From Sanguinoderma infundibulare (lineage: Eukaryota; Basidiomycota; Agaricomycetes; Polyporales; Polyporaceae): a stretch of DNA of 64,000 bases. The first letter of the stretch is position 1; every line of letters starts with the position of its first letter. Shown here piece by piece: positions 11,901-22,080 of this stretch. Location: positions 1,116,001 to 1,180,000 of the forward strand of contig JAVLRN010000011.1 in the NCBI GenBank assembly GCA_032821775.1, read 5' to 3'. Under the pieces are notes generated by a model. It saw only the letters and a list, made by a program, of their open reading frames with translations, made no database searches and was not told the origin of the DNA. The translations under genes were made by a program, and so were the position numbers.

Positions 11901-12637
11901 AATGCTCCAACGAATGCGCGATCGCGAAGCGCAACGCCCGCCTCGCCGAAGCGCTCGGCATCAACCCCGTCGACCGCGACGGGAGCCACCAGCAGCAGCA
12001 AGTCACGTACTCGGACGAGCTCGCGAGCTTCGCCCGCGCCAACGCCAAGTTCTGCGGCCTCGTGGAGAAGAGCTTCGCCGACTTCCTCGGGGCGGAGAAG
12101 AAGAGCCAGGTGCTGCCGCCCATGCCTGAGCAAAAGCGGCGGTTCGTGCACGCCCTCGCGGCCGTGTACAGGATGGACGCGCAGATGGTCGACCAGGAGC
12201 CGCACCGGAGCGTGCAGCTCCTTCGGCGCATCGACTCGCGCGTTCCCGTGCCGCTGCTTTCAGCCTCGCTCGGTCACGGTGGTGGCGGTGGGGCGGCGGG
12301 AATAGCGAGCTTGGGCAAGCTCGCGGACCTCCGCGCGCCAGGGCTGCAACCACTGTCCCGCCCCGGTTCTTCTGGAACTAGCAGAACGTCCCCCGCTCCG
12401 GTCGCGCAGCCTACCCCTGGCAGCTCGACTGGGCGAGGCTGGACGTCCGTCGTCGCGCGTCCCCCGCAACCCGCCGGCCCGTCGTCGAGTTCGTGGGGTG
12501 TTCCTGAGCGCGCGAAGACTCCCGTGAAACCCACGCCGTTCCCTGCGCCCGTCAGTGTCCCTGCGCCTGCGCCTGTACCCCTTGCGACACCACTTAGCCC
12601 GCAGGACGTCCCGGACGACTGGGAGGATGCGGTCTGA
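8985..12637 (+). CDS. NFX1/FAP1-type zinc-finger protein with R3H domain
   Basis: Six exons (8985-9937, 10008-10484, 10548-11205, 11259-11512, 11575-11670, 11731-12637), with all junctions phase-consistent. Order of regions: a Gly/Pro/Arg-rich disordered N-terminus; a RING/PHD-like Cys cluster (CLICFAPI...CCWITFHLKCIKPW...HWRCPGCQ); a long array of NFX1-type zinc fingers (for example CGHSCSLNCHPGPCPPC, CGNHSCQDICHPGKCSPC, CDHVCSAKCHTGPCPPC, CGNHHCEERDHKGACPPC); then an R3H domain around EQKRRFVHALAAVYRM, where R-x3-H is visible; and a Pro/Ser-rich tail ending DVPDDWEDAV. The family includes human NFX1 and yeast Fap1, nuclear proteins, the latter linked to FKBP12/rapamycin. The RING suggests E3 ligase activity (inference). 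It is complete, with no broken motifs. Confidence 0.92.
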
Positions 12638-13161
12638 TTTATGTAACTTGGGGGACGTACACTGACGGCAGGACAACAGCACATTCATTGATAAATCATA
12701 GCGAACGATAGTATGAACTGCACGCATGTATCAAACCCCTCGGCGTATCATAGCATAAGGACGTTGGTAGATTAGACTCGAGGACGCGAGCGATGTGTAC
12801 TAGTCGTAGACAACCAAGCAGTGTATGTATGTTGCCTGTCGATCTGACCTCGATACGTCCCCGTGCGAGCGTTCGACGTTCAACGCTTAAGTTATTCGAG
12901 TTCAACGTTCGAAGATCCCCGCGCTATCTCATGTTCGAGTACCGTCGGCATCCAACGGTAGATTAGCCACGGGAAATCACCAGGGGTGTAATGCATAGAG
13001 ATAGACTGTGGCCCGAGTTACGTAGGAGCACAGCGTTAAGTTAAACCAATGGCAAAAGGTGACGGATACGCACACAGGACCACTGGAACTTTCTATTTCG
13101 CCCTTGCGAACGGATCCGCCCCTTTTACCACTGCCCTTTTCGCCACTGCACGTCACCGACT
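12638..13161. other. Intergenic, tail-to-tail
   Basis: Spacer between the NFX1-type gene and the minus-strand REC114-like gene. No coding signal or RNA gene recognised. Confidence 0.5.
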
Positions 13162-14686
13162 CTATGCGCCATGTATGCCCGCCAGGCCCTTGATCTTCCA
13201 CATGCCGTCCAAGCTCCGCATCTGCAGTTGCAAAAAAGAAAAAAGAAAAAGAAACGACGGAAGGCGGCTCAGCGGAAACCAGCGCAGGGCGAAGAAAGCC
13301 GAGAATCGAAGAACAACATGATGCCGCACTGACCAGCTCCACGAAGCCTTCTTCGCGTATGACCTCCGCGACGAGCTTCTCCAGCTCCTCTTTCGGGAGC
13401 GCGTACAGCCCGTCGCTGTCCCGCAGAGTCGCGGCGATGTCCGAGCTCAGGTCCGGCCGGATGGCTGGCTGCGTCATCGTCGCGAGTGTGTTGCTCGAAC
13501 CGGTCCTGGGGGTCGGCGTCGGCGTCGGCGTGGCCTGAGAAGGCTGAGTGCTGCGCGGTAGACTGGCTTGGGCTTGGGGCGGGACGGGCGGAGGCGGCAT
13601 CAGCGCAGGTGCCGAGCGAAGTGGTGCTGCTGCTTGACGCGAGGAGGGTGGGAGGGGAGATGAGCTCGGAAGGGAGGAGCTGGGGAGGGCCGTGTCGGCG
13701 TCGCTCGAGGTGCCGTGTGAGGCGAGGGCGGAGCGGTTGGTGAATGCGTCGGGTGCAGGAGGGTCGGATGTAGAATGCTGAGCGAGCACGGAGGAGACGG
13801 TCACAGCGGACGAAGGACGGGAGTGGGATGCCGGGCAAGATGGTGTGGCGGGAGTCGCCGGTTGGCCGCCTGCGGCCGGAGTGCCCCAGTTCAAGAGCTT
13901 GTTCAGGCTAGACGATCTTGGTAGAGCGGTGGTGGAACGCTGTTGGAACGTCGTGGACGGGGCCACGTCTACATGGAGTGTCGACATGGTCGGCCGTAGG
14001 TTGGGGGCCGGGGCCCGCGGCGCGGACATGGCTGTATGCGCGGTCATCGCAGCCGGACCGGCTTCTGCAACTCGCGCGACGCGAGGGGGAGGTCCTGCGT
14101 TCGGCTTGCAGGGGCAGACGAAGCGGATGCAGTCGATGAAGTTGGTCGCCGAGTTCTCGTTCTGGAACGTGATCTGGAAGCGTCGGTATTGCTGTGACAG
14201 AGCGTGAGTCGCGCGCAAGTGACTGTCGATCGCGGAGTCGTACCGGAGTCGCTCCGGGAGAGGGTGCGCAAGGGTACTGATACCGCAGGCCCACGACGGG
14301 TCCCTGATAGACCGCTTTCAAAGGCATTCCCTGCGCCGGTTGCTGAGGAGGTAGGGCAGAGTAGCTCATTAGTTCGAGGTCCTCCTGTAAATAGACTGTT
14401 AGGAAGACACAAGACCGAGGGCAACAACTGCTATCCTTACGAAGGTCATTTCTCTTCGATCCACGTCCATCGAGTCTTGTCCGGCGCCGAAGGTCCAAAC
14501 GATCCTGATTTTGTACGATTCGAGGCGTCCGTCGAGGGCCTTCTTGGTGTCAAGCATGAGGCGGATGACAGGGTTCACGAAGTGCTGCCATTCGAGTTCC
14601 GCTTGAGCGGGGTGGGTGGACTGACTATATGCTCTCGAATACTTGATGAGCTCGAAGGTAGTTGTGGAGATGGTGGACAAAGACAT
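13162..14686 (-). CDS. REC114-like meiotic protein (PH-like N-terminus, C-terminal helix)
   Basis: Four exons (14441-14686, 14244-14384, 13334-14191, 13162-13221) give about 434 residues from MSLSTIST. The N-terminal 170 residues look like one folded domain (FELIKYSRAY, ESYKIRIVWTFG, YRRFQITFQNENSATNFIDC), with the conserved pieces expected of a REC114 PH-like domain. A long Ser/Pro/Thr-rich linker follows. The C-terminus has a short helical pair (LPKEELEKLVAEVIREEGFV, LDGMWKIKGLAG), matching the REC114 layout of an N-terminal PH domain and a C-terminal Mei4-binding helix. In that family the protein helps assemble the Spo11 double-strand-break machinery. The assignment is by architecture, not by a strong motif. 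A further 5' exon is possible. Confidence 0.5.
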
Positions 14687-15067
14687 GATATAGTCGACAG
14701 ACGGCTGGTTGGTTCTTTACCCGATAAATCTGCAGTGTTGAGAGAACAATGTTAGGTGGCGAAGGAGGGAAAGGTGGGACGTACTGTACTGGAGACGCCC
14801 AACGGTGGCTTCGACCGAAGGACCAGCTGCAAAATCAGGTGAAGCTAGCATTAGCTCAAATAGAGGGAGATCTCGTCGTTATTTGGGATGTTCAAAGCGG
14901 CTGGATGGAGCCTAAGAGGCCAAATTGATACGAATTGGACTTTGTTGGACAAGATGTTGATCATATTGTAGGTAAAGTACAGATGGTCGATGAGGAAAAT
15001 CCAGCGACAACATCCAGCAGAGCAAAGAAGACGCAGTCAGAAAATATGCGAGAACGCTTGTAGGAAG
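14687..15067. other. Spacer between two minus-strand genes, may hold a 5' exon
   Basis: A GTACGT donor and a CTGCAG acceptor on the minus strand around 14727-14785 suggest that a short upstream exon of the REC114-like gene may lie here. Frames do not settle it. Nothing else seen. Confidence 0.35.
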
Positions 15068-15745
15068 TCAACGTTGAGAGTCCTGCAAAGACCTGAGGAC
15101 AAGAAATACGGCATTGATCCCAGCGCACACAGTATCCAGGTCTTGTGCCACTGTCCGCGCCACCACGGCAGACATCTTGTCGGGGTGCCAGCGCAAAATG
15201 CAGGCGCGTATCCTATCCTTCTTGGATACGGTATTCGTCCTGACTCGGAGAGGCGCAAGAAAGAATTCGGTGATGGCGTCAGAGGTCAGGTCTTGAACAG
15301 ACTTTGGGGACGGGCTAACGGGCCATGGGATGTCTGCGAACGTGATCGAAGTGGTGGAAACGACGAGGATGCGCCAGTGTGCTTGATAGGCATCCCAGCG
15401 TTCGATGGCTCTACGCTCCTGGTCAAGCAAACGGACCTCAGCGCGGAGTTGCTCGGTGCGCGCTTTGTCCTTGCGTCCAGAAGGGTCGCGTAACCACCCG
15501 CCAGCGCGGACCCACTCCATCTCGCCCTGACGGACTTGCTCGCGCTCCAAACGCAGCCTCTCCGTACGCTGGGCGTGTGTCTGTGCGTCCGAGCGCCGCT
15601 TCTGTTCAGCTTTCCCCGCACGATCCTGCGAGTGCTTCGGAGTGTCGGCGGGTCGAGCGTTGACATCCTTGTCTCGAAGCGCGTGTCTGGGAGGCGAGGA
15701 TGTGGTTGATGCATCAGGCGGTGGGAAAGCAAAATAGCCAACCAT
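15068..15745 (-). CDS. NFKBIL1 C-terminal-like protein without ankyrin repeats
   Basis: Single-exon gene of 225 residues starting MVGYFAFPPP. It has a short Pro/Ser N-terminus, then a strongly charged helical stretch rich in Arg, Glu, Gln (RTERLRLEREQVRQGEMEW), then WDAYQAHWRILV, ITFADIPWPV and IRACILRWHPDKM. The order of an R/E/Q coiled region, then FADIPWPV, then RWHPDK resembles the C-terminus of metazoan NFKBIL1; this comparison is from memory. RWHPDK also recalls the J-domain HPD motif, but the rest of a J-domain is not evident. No ankyrin repeats precede it. Subcellular role unknown; NFKBIL1 relatives are linked to mRNA processing. It shares an upstream region with the divergent 16203 gene. 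Confidence 0.55.
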   Translation of the reverse strand: MVGYFAFPPPDASTTSSPPRHALRDKDVNARPADTPKHSQDRAGKAEQKRRSDAQTHAQRTERLRLEREQVRQGEMEWVRAGGWLRDPSGRKDKARTEQLRAEVRLLDQERRAIERWDAYQAHWRILVVSTTSITFADIPWPVSPSPKSVQDLTSDAITEFFLAPLRVRTNTVSKKDRIRACILRWHPDKMSAVVARTVAQDLDTVCAGINAVFLVLRSLQDSQR

Positions 15746-16202
15746 TTAGGAGTGAAGGGAGGAAGCGGAATGTGAGGGCAAGAGGAGAAAGACGACTGGC
15801 CCAGCACGCAAATCCGGAAGGAGCGCCCGATATCAACTTCAACCAGACCCTATTGGACCCCGGAACCATGCTGTCCAATCCTGGGAGCCAAGACCCCGAC
15901 CACTGTCCATCTTATGCTGCCGGTCCTTTCTCGCTTTTGTTCCTCTCTAGACTCGCTCTGAAGTTGGGCAGAAATAGCGTATTTGCAGTGCATGAGCTTT
16001 GGGTGTTTGTCATGATATTGACCATGCGAGAGCCAGTGGCCAGAAAGAGTGCCGGATTTGGATGGGGGTTTGAACTCGGTCAAGGAAGGGGCGGGAAATG
16101 GCCGAGGCAGGGGACTGACTCTGACGCTGTCCCAGTCCTCTCGACTCCGAGCCTGCCCCAAGCCTTAGCCTACCCAGGCGTGCACTCTGTTTGTGACTAG
16201 TC
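15746..16202. other. Divergent promoter region
   Basis: 457 bp between the starts of the NFKBIL1-like gene (minus) and the five-module gene (plus). No clear TATA box and no other gene. Confidence 0.45.
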
Positions 16203-19200
16203 GTGTCTGGCGCCGGTTCTAGTCTCTCGATGAGCTCGTACTATCGCGAGCATGTCTCTTATCCCAATGTCACCTCCGGTCCCTATCCGCCCCACCTCGC
16301 CGCCGCGCTCGACAACGCCGGCAACCAGGATGATCCCAACCCGAAACGCTGCTCCGTCAAAGGATGCTCGGCCTCGCTCCCTTCAGACTACCCACACAAG
16401 ATGTGCGAGGAATGCCGCGGTCGTCACCGTGTATACGCCATGACCAAACGCGCTAAACGCAAGATGGAGAAGGCCCTTCTCAATGGCTCCGCCCAGAGCG
16501 GCCAGCCTGTCGCTTGGATGCCCCCAGACGATTCTGTACACCACCAGCAGGAGAGCTCCGGACAACCGTCTGAACCTCTTGCAGGTTCATCTCGTCAATA
16601 CGAGGTAATGCACCCTTCCGTCCTTTCAATATCACGCCCTCCTTCCCCGTGCACACCCTCTTTACCCTAATCGCAATCCCGGGTCCCAAGTCAGACCATT
16701 GGTTGTGCACGTTGATCAAGTCCATAGGCCCTTATAAAACCGCTCGATCAGTCTCAAGCCGATCGCGTTCAGTCACATCATTTGCTCACTTTTCACCGTC
16801 GGCCTGACCATCGCGATCGCGTGCTGTCCGCGAATTTACATCTTACTTCTCACAACGAAACCATCTTGTACGATCATGCCCGTTCTCATGAATGTCTTGA
16901 GTGCATGCTGCCCAAGTGCTGTCCAGTTAGACATTGCATAGCCCAACGACCAGTCCGCCTTCATGCATTCATTTTGTCTCAGGCGATCGGCCTTAGCCCT
17001 TGACATTGCGAAAATTCTACCTCCCCATGTCCAAGGCTATCGGACAGTAGTCACTGACGGCTTCTAGTCTGCCCCTCAGGTGTCTTTAGAAGACCAAACG
17101 CAGCAGGAGTACGACTTCTCACACCAATGGGACTCCAACTCGATCGACCCTCGTCTGTTCTCTCAACTTCCGAGTCACTCGTCTGAACTGGCTGGAGCAT
17201 TGACGCTTCCTGCCCCTCCCCATCATCGTTCCAATCATCAAGTGTACTTGTCCAACAACCAGCAACATTCCCCACCGCCGTCTGTTGCCTCGCCCCCCGC
17301 TCCTCCCCCGCCTCCAGCTCCAGCTGCGCCAGAAATCCACCCAGTCCTCGCCGAAGTCCTCAAATCCGTCCCCGGCCTCGATCCGACCACCCGCATCACC
17401 TCCGGGCCCACGGTCCCCGTCGGTGCCTCCGACAATGGCCCGCTCCCCCCGCGCTTCTGCTCGATCAAAGGTTGCAAGACGCTCATCGCCGGCCACTCCT
17501 TCTTCAAGATGTGCGAACCCTGTCGGGACCGCTATCGGAACTACGGCACGACCAAGCGCGCCAAGTGGAAGCGCGAGAAGGAGGTGGCCGTCACCGAGCT
17601 CAACAAGCTACGCGATGACGAGGACGCCCGGCGCGCCCAGGAGGGGCTTCCACCTCTTCCACCACCCGACAGCGACCAGTGGCAGGAGTATCAACCCGGT
17701 GCAGTTGACGACCCCGCGAACCCTGGCCCTCCTCCCTCCACCTCGGCGAATGCTGATGGAGGAGAAGGAGGAGGGGGAGGAGGAGGAGGAGGAGGAAGCA
17801 GTAGCAGTGCTGCGCCCTTGCCCCCGCGCATGTGCACCGTCTCGCACTGTCGGGAGATCCTGCCGGGCGGCTACCAGTACCTCCGCTGTGAACGGCATCG
17901 CATACAGAACCGTCATCACAGCAAGCTCAAACGGGTGCGCGACAAGGAGGTGAAGGCGCAGGTCTACGACGGCTGGGCAGCCGCGATCGCCCCGCGCGCC
18001 ACCAGCTTTGACAGCGCCGACGGCGGGGAGCAGCACGAGGAGCAGCAACACCCCGTCGTCGAAGGCGACGCGGCTGGTTCAGGTACGGCTGCCGTGGACG
18101 TGGACGAAGTGGCCGCGCAGGAAATCGCGTTTGCGTTTCAGAAGCTCAACGACCACTCGGGTGAGGACGATGTCGGACTGGGCAGGGACGGGAGTCCTGA
18201 TTTCCCCTCGGTCGACTCCGACGCGACTAGGGCTGCGGCCGTGAACGCCACCCAGGAGGCCGGGCCCAACGCGGACGTTGCGATGATGGTCGATGACCAG
18301 CTGCCAGCGGACGACGCCCCCACACCGGTCGGCGAGCCCGCGACCGGCGTCCCGCCTGCCGCGCGCGGGACGCGGCGGACGAACCACGTGTGCTCGATCA
18401 AGGTGTGCGCGAACCTGCTGTCGCCGAGCAACCCGTGGAAGATGTGCGACCTTTGCCGGTCGCGCGACCGGGCGGGGCGAAGGCTGAAGGCTCTGAGAGA
18501 CAGCGGGCTGATTCCGCCCGAGGTCGCGGCGGGGAAGATCGTCGAGGTGCGGATGGAGGTCGAGGGGAAGGAGAGGGAGAGGAAGGATAAGGACAAGGAC
18601 AAGGGGGCGAAGAAGAAGAAGGGGAGGAAGAAGAAAAGCCAGGAGACGGAAACGGAGACGGGTGCGGAGGCGAAGGAGGGGCCTGGTTCTGCTGAGGGCT
18701 CTGGTGCAGGGAGTTCGGGTGTTACAATGGATGGCGGCGTGCCGGACGGATCGATCACGCCATCGGCGCCGCACGAGCAAGGTGGTGAAGACTCGGAGAC
18801 GTCCGTGTTCAGCAGTGTTCCGATCCCGAACCATACGAACCTGGTTTTCATGGAGCCGTTGTTAGGCCAGCTCGCGTCTCATCTCGAACAGCATTTAGCT
18901 GAGGTATGTTGACGTTTTCGTCCAGCGTTCGGTTGCGTAGTACTGACTATATGCACGATACATAGGCCAGTGGCCGAAGCGCCACGGGTGGAAGTCAGGA
19001 ATCGGAGGGTTCTGAAGGTCAGGACGGAGGAGCTGCCATTTCGTCCGACAGAGAAACTGCTGATGCAGCAGCCGTGGTTTCCCCTCCTCCTGCGAAGAAG
19101 CGGCGTAAAGGGAAAGGCAAGGGCAAAGAAACGCAAGACGAGACCGCGGCCCAGCCCACTCAGCCTTCAGCTTCTGCCTCAACGTCCACTCCTGTGACTT

Positions 19201-20465
19201 CGACGGAACCCCCCGAAGCACCCCCTGTATATTATCCTCCTCCTCCGAACGGACAGCATCCATATCCGTACTATATACCTTCGTTTATGCCGCAGTATGG
19301 AGCGCCGCCTGGTTTCCCTTACGGCTATCCGCCGCCTCCCCCGTCGCCAAGTAAAGGAACTACATACTCGCCGCCTGTGTATCAACCGCCGCCCTATGGG
19401 GCTTACCCGTACCCGTACCCATATCCCGGACATCCGTACACGTACCCCAGTCAACCATACCCCCCACCGCCGGGACAGTCGTATTCGCCACCGCCTCCTG
19501 GACAATCTTACTCTCCTCCGCCACCGTATGCTCCGCCTCCTCCTGGAGAGCAGTCTCAATCCCAGCCCCAAAACCAGTACCAGTACCAACAACCTCCTGC
19601 TGGACATCCCCCGTACCCTCCACCCATGCCGTACCCATATGGGCATCCCTATCTGGTACCCCCGCCATCCCAGCCAAGTCAATCAGCGGCAACTGAGCAG
19701 TCTCAGCAACACCCTCAGCAGGCCTATCCTCCGGCCCCAGAAGAACCCTCGTCTTCAGCACAGTCGACAGCTTCAACCAAACGGTCCACCAGGACATCGA
19801 CGAAGAGTAACGGGGTGAAAGGCAACGCATCGAACCATCCTACAACGGCCGAGGAGCCCCGAGAGCCGCCGCAGAAGGAGACGACGTTCATCGTGCGGAC
19901 GAGCGAGACGTACGAGCTCCCCATGAACAACCCGAACAGACCGTTGTTCGTACTCAAGCGGCCGCGGGAGGAGGACTACGGGGCCATGTCCCCGAACAAG
20001 CGTGCGGAGCTCGAGGCGCATGCACGGGCACCCGGGACGTACTCGAGGTTCAAGGTTTCACTGCCGAACACCCGTACTCCTACGCCGGTCCCTGGCATGG
20101 GTATGATGGATGCATCGCAGTTTGCTCCTGCTCCTGTGGTGGCGGAGAGCGTTCAGGTTGCGCCAATTGTGGTAGAGGACGTTCAGGCTGCTCCTGTTCC
20201 TGCTGCCCTGGAGAATGACAGTTTGGAAAAGGTGAGAACGATCGGCTCGAAAGGGTATGACGAAGGCTTGCTGACATGCTCGTGCCAGCAGGTCCATTGC
20301 AGTCACAAAACCTGCAAGCGCGTTTTGCCCGCCGGGGCGGCCGGCTCGTTCTGCGACCGGTGTCGGGAGCGGCTGAAGAAGAAGCAGGCCAAGGCGAAGC
20401 ACCGATTCAAGCTGGAGCCGAAGGCGTTGCTGGGCCGCGACCCGACTGTTGCGGCTTCGGCGTGA
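16203..20465 (+). CDS. Large protein with five Cys4 modules, family not recognised
   Basis: Exons 16203-16604, 17080-18903, 18966-20231 and 20292-20465 give about 1221 residues. The last intron is 60 bp and in frame, so it may be retained (+20 residues). Five modules share the spacing C-x4-C-x12-C-x2-C, starting at about residues 50, 261, 386, 572 and 1167. The fourth ligand of module 3 is His. Each is followed by a basic helix-like stretch (for example TTKRAKWKREKE). Between modules are Pro-rich, poly-Gly, acidic and Lys-rich segments, and residues of about 800-1000 are a Pro/Tyr-rich low-complexity block. The spacing suggests five zinc-binding, possibly nucleic-acid-binding units (inference). 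Intron 1 is 475 bp, long for this locus; the second exon has no usable ATG of its own, which favours one gene. Confidence 0.7.
17758..17798 (+). repeat. GGA-rich triplet repeat coding poly-Gly
   Basis: A purine-rich run of GGA/GGG triplets inside the second exon of the five-module gene, encoding a Gly tract with one Glu between modules 2 and 3. It is likely length-variable. Confidence 0.7.
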
Positions 20466-20959
20466 GCAAGGATGTGCGGTGTGTTATAATTTATTAACAT
20501 TTAATATGAGAGTTTGGTGTCGTTGCTGCGATGCTCTGTGCCCTGCGCACCTTGATCACAATGAGAACCGTGGAAGGAAAGCTTGGAATGTGGGCTCGGT
20601 CGTGGGGTCGAACACATCAACGCTCGGTCTGCTTTTTGCTCCTTATACTTACAGCTGTTTTCATATCGACAGGCCCTCCCCAAGCCCTCCCACCAAAAAC
20701 GGTCACGTCGGCTGTCTAGCTGACGTTGATAGTAGCCCAAGACGCGTTTTTTCAAGAAGGCCTAAGTATCGATCTGAAACCAACTATAACTCCGCAGCAG
20801 GAATGCCTGGGGAAGCTCGGCGTGGCTGATCGTCCATCGTTACGTGATGACGTACCTCGCTTGCTTGTTACCAGCTACATTCGGGCCGGCGCGTTCGCGT
20901 TCAAAAGCCACAAGTTGTTGAACCCAACGGCCACGCAAATCTCTCATCGTCACCCCAGG
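20466..20959. other. Intergenic region upstream of the dienelactone hydrolase
   Basis: Between two plus-strand genes. The frame is open upstream of the hydrolase start, but the added residues have no family resemblance. Nothing else supported. Confidence 0.45.
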
Positions 20960-21848
20960 ATGTCTTGTCCCGACTGCGTATCTGGCTCTACCCACAGCGG
21001 CACGCCCTCGGGGACGGAGGTGAAATTCGGCAATATCGACGCATACGCCATTGGCGCGGAGGACTCGAAGCGGATCATCGTCGTTGGTGTGGACACGTTT
21101 GGGTGGAAATTCGTGAACACTCGCTTGGTCGCGGACGAGTACGCGTCAAAGGGCTTCAGGGTCATCATCCCTGACCTCTTCAATGGTGCGTTGCCTTTCG
21201 TCTATTTTATTGTATATCCCTCAGACACTCGACGACTCCCACCCTCTCTGCCAGTATGAAGGCGTAGTGTTGACCGAGATGTTGGTGCACTTCACAGGCT
21301 GGGAGATCCCGCGTTGGACCCTAGATGCCCATGTAACCCATGACGGCAAGAAGTCCTTCTTCCAGCGCTATGTTGCCGTCCCCGCATCCCTGTTCATCTT
21401 CATCCCTCGGGTCCTCCGAAATCTCTCCAAGCAGGCCGGCGTCATCGACACGGTCACCTCCGCCCTCCGCGCCGCACACCCCGAGGCAAAGATCGGGTTC
21501 GTCGGCTTCTGCTTGGGGGGACGCTACGCGATGATGCAGAACGCGATCTTCGACGCGACCGTCGCGTGCCACCCGTCGGCCTTCTCGTTCCCGGCGGACC
21601 TCGACGCGATCTCGAAGCCGTTCAGCTTGGCGGCCGCGTCGGGCGACCACTATTGCGACGCGAAGAGGGCGAGGGAGGTGGAGAAGATCCTGGCGGGGAA
21701 GGGGCTGACGGACGTCGAGGTGAGGGTGTACGAGGGCGTGGACCATGGATGGACGTGCCGCGCGGACTTGGAAGACGAGGTGCAGAGGATGGCGAAGGAG
21801 GAGGCGGTGCGGCAGGTCGTGGGCTGGTTCGAGAAGTATTTGAGCTGA
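20960..21848 (+). CDS. Dienelactone hydrolase family protein
   Basis: Two exons (20960-21185, 21298-21848) give about 258 residues. The alpha/beta-hydrolase triad of this family is visible: nucleophile Cys in GFVGFCLGGRYA, an Asp in AASGDHYCD, and His in EGVDHGWT. The start MSCPDCVSG is typical of fungal members. In bacteria the family opens dienelactones formed during chlorocatechol breakdown; in fungi many members have unknown substrates. It ends 232 bp before an FAD monooxygenase on the same strand, so the two could act in sequence on aromatic compounds. The region just after LFNG is shorter than usual, so the intron boundary at 21186-21297 may hide a small exon. Confidence 0.88.
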
Positions 21849-22080
21849 GCTCGTCGTCCACTGACTGAGATTACTTGTTTGCCGTTGCTCCGGTGGCTGT
21901 GCTTTGGCTTCTCTCTTCATACCCATTTCAACATTCAGATACGAGGTTTGTAGGATGGTGATATGTCACAGTCATTGACACTACACGTCCGGAGCGCGTC
22001 GACGGGATTTCGGCGTTCCCTGCTGACACCGGATCACATGAGTCATTGGGATAAGCTTCCAGAGCTCAGCGAAGTGGACA

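Noticed and set aside
11422..12231. Minus-strand frame of 269 codons
   Set aside because: Antisense to the NFX1-type zinc-finger gene; Cys codons of that gene read as Ala/Gln on the other strand.
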